From Planococcus shenhongbingii (GTDB taxonomy: Bacteria; Bacillota; Bacilli; Bacillales_A; Planococcaceae), in the NCBI RefSeq assembly GCF_030413635.1, contig NZ_CP129235.1, forward strand, positions 1,984,001 through 2,048,000: 64,000 nucleotides of DNA, read 5' to 3'. The notes under the pieces were generated by a model that searched no databases, was not told where the DNA came from, and was given only the letters and a program-made list of their open reading frames with translations. The position numbers and the translations under genes are program-made. Each line of letters opens with the position of its first letter. Within the stretch, counting starts at the first letter, position 1. Positions 63,621 through 64,000 of the stretch are shown here, in pieces.

Positions 63621-64000
63621 AATGTCCGGTGTGCTGCTGCAGAATTGCATTAATCAGTTGCTGCTTGGAAAGGATGCCGTCTGGAAAATCCAGCATTCTT
63701 GCCATTTGAGCTACCGCGGGAGGCTTCAGCATGCTTTTTTCCAGAATCCCGGCATCATAAAAAATCCTGTTCGCTTGGTCATCGGCTATGAGCTTGCGGT
63801 TCGCCATGACAACGATCCGCTGGAAATAGTCGGTGACAAATTCCATATCGTGCGTAATGGTAATGACGGTCTTCCCTTTTTGTTCAAGCGTCTCGAGCAG
63901 GCGGCCAAGAATTTTCAATCCGATTTTGTCTTGTCCGGCTGTCGGCTCATCGAGGATGATAATATCCGAATCCATCGCCAGAACAGATGCGATCGTCACG
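63619..64000 (-). CDS. ABC transporter ATPase, EcfA-like, cut by the window edge
   Basis: The frame is open past the last base, so only the C-terminal 126 residues are present. TIASVLAMDSDIIILDEPTA is the Walker B end, AGQDKIGLKILG the D-loop region and VITITHDMEFVTDYFQRIVV the H-loop; FYDAGILEKSMLKPPAVAQM is typical of energy-coupling-factor ATPases for vitamins or cobalt/nickel. The Walker A half lies outside. Confidence 0.82.
   Translation of the reverse strand, partial: VTIASVLAMDSDIIILDEPTAGQDKIGLKILGRLLETLEQKGKTVITITHDMEFVTDYFQRIVVMANRKLIADDQANRIFYDAGILEKSMLKPPAVAQMARMLDFPDGILSKQQLINAILQQHTGH

Overview
The window reads as chromosome of a low-to-moderate G+C Gram-positive bacterium of the Bacilli. 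Shine-Dalgarno sites are strong (AAGGAGG type), GTG and TTG starts occur, many intrinsic terminators lie between convergent genes, and a menaquinone gene (menA), MhqR-like boxes, a cre box, a thioredoxin-type ArsC and a SpoIISA-like toxin are present. The protein style suggests Planococcaceae (Planococcus/Planomicrobium-like); that genus guess is inference. No rRNA, tRNA, CRISPR array, complete insertion sequence or prophage was seen.

Layout. 1-12 kb: a 5'-truncated gene, menA, a CorA-like transporter with a frameshifted 5' end, an OsmC protein, a lone ATP-grasp ligase, an M48 peptidase fused to ankyrin repeats, a GIY-YIG protein, an esterase/isochorismatase pair, a MaoC-like protein and a cardiolipin synthase that seems to start at ATT. 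12-19 kb: a DrrAB-type ABC exporter; a quinone/aromatic stress cluster (two FMN reductases around a ring-cleaving dioxygenase, with two MhqR-like boxes); an SMR pump; small membrane and secreted proteins. 19-24 kb: two long perfect hairpins, then a 1392-residue protein with a C39-like cysteine-peptidase domain inside TPR repeats. 24-34 kb: HAD phosphatase, FUSC-type membrane protein, glycosyltransferase, an orphan T-box-like leader, hydrolase, arsC, a tandem pair of zincin-like paralogues (one with a mutated HExxH) and an acyl-CoA ligase.

34-36 kb: a SpoIISA/SpoIISB-like toxin-antitoxin pair, tiny membrane proteins and a five-copy array phased at 21 bp. 36-54 kb is accessory in character: AraC, MarR-GNAT fusion, UbiB-like kinase, GNATs, MBL hydrolase, a phosphotransferase gene with an early stop codon, a MerR-SRPBCC pair, a secreted protein of unknown family next to a decayed relative, SDR and SnoaL proteins.

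54-64 kb: AI-2E family transporter, a PAS-PAS-GGDEF-EAL protein, the fruR-fruK-fruA operon divergent from ptsH-ptsI, and the end of an ABC ATPase gene cut by the window edge. The fru/pts block forms one fructose-PTS unit: EI and HPr supply phosphate, FruA imports fructose as fructose-1-phosphate, FruK makes fructose-1,6-bisphosphate, and the shared intergenic region carries a consensus cre box inside the fruR promoter plus four FruR-like repeats.

The best candidates for under-described biology are the diverged SpoIISAB-like module, the tandem HELGH/YEMGH protein pair, the cytosolic C39-TPR giant, the ATT-initiated cls, and a 27-nt element shared upstream of a hydrolase gene and a broken phosphotransferase gene. 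All family calls were made by reading motifs; no database search was run.
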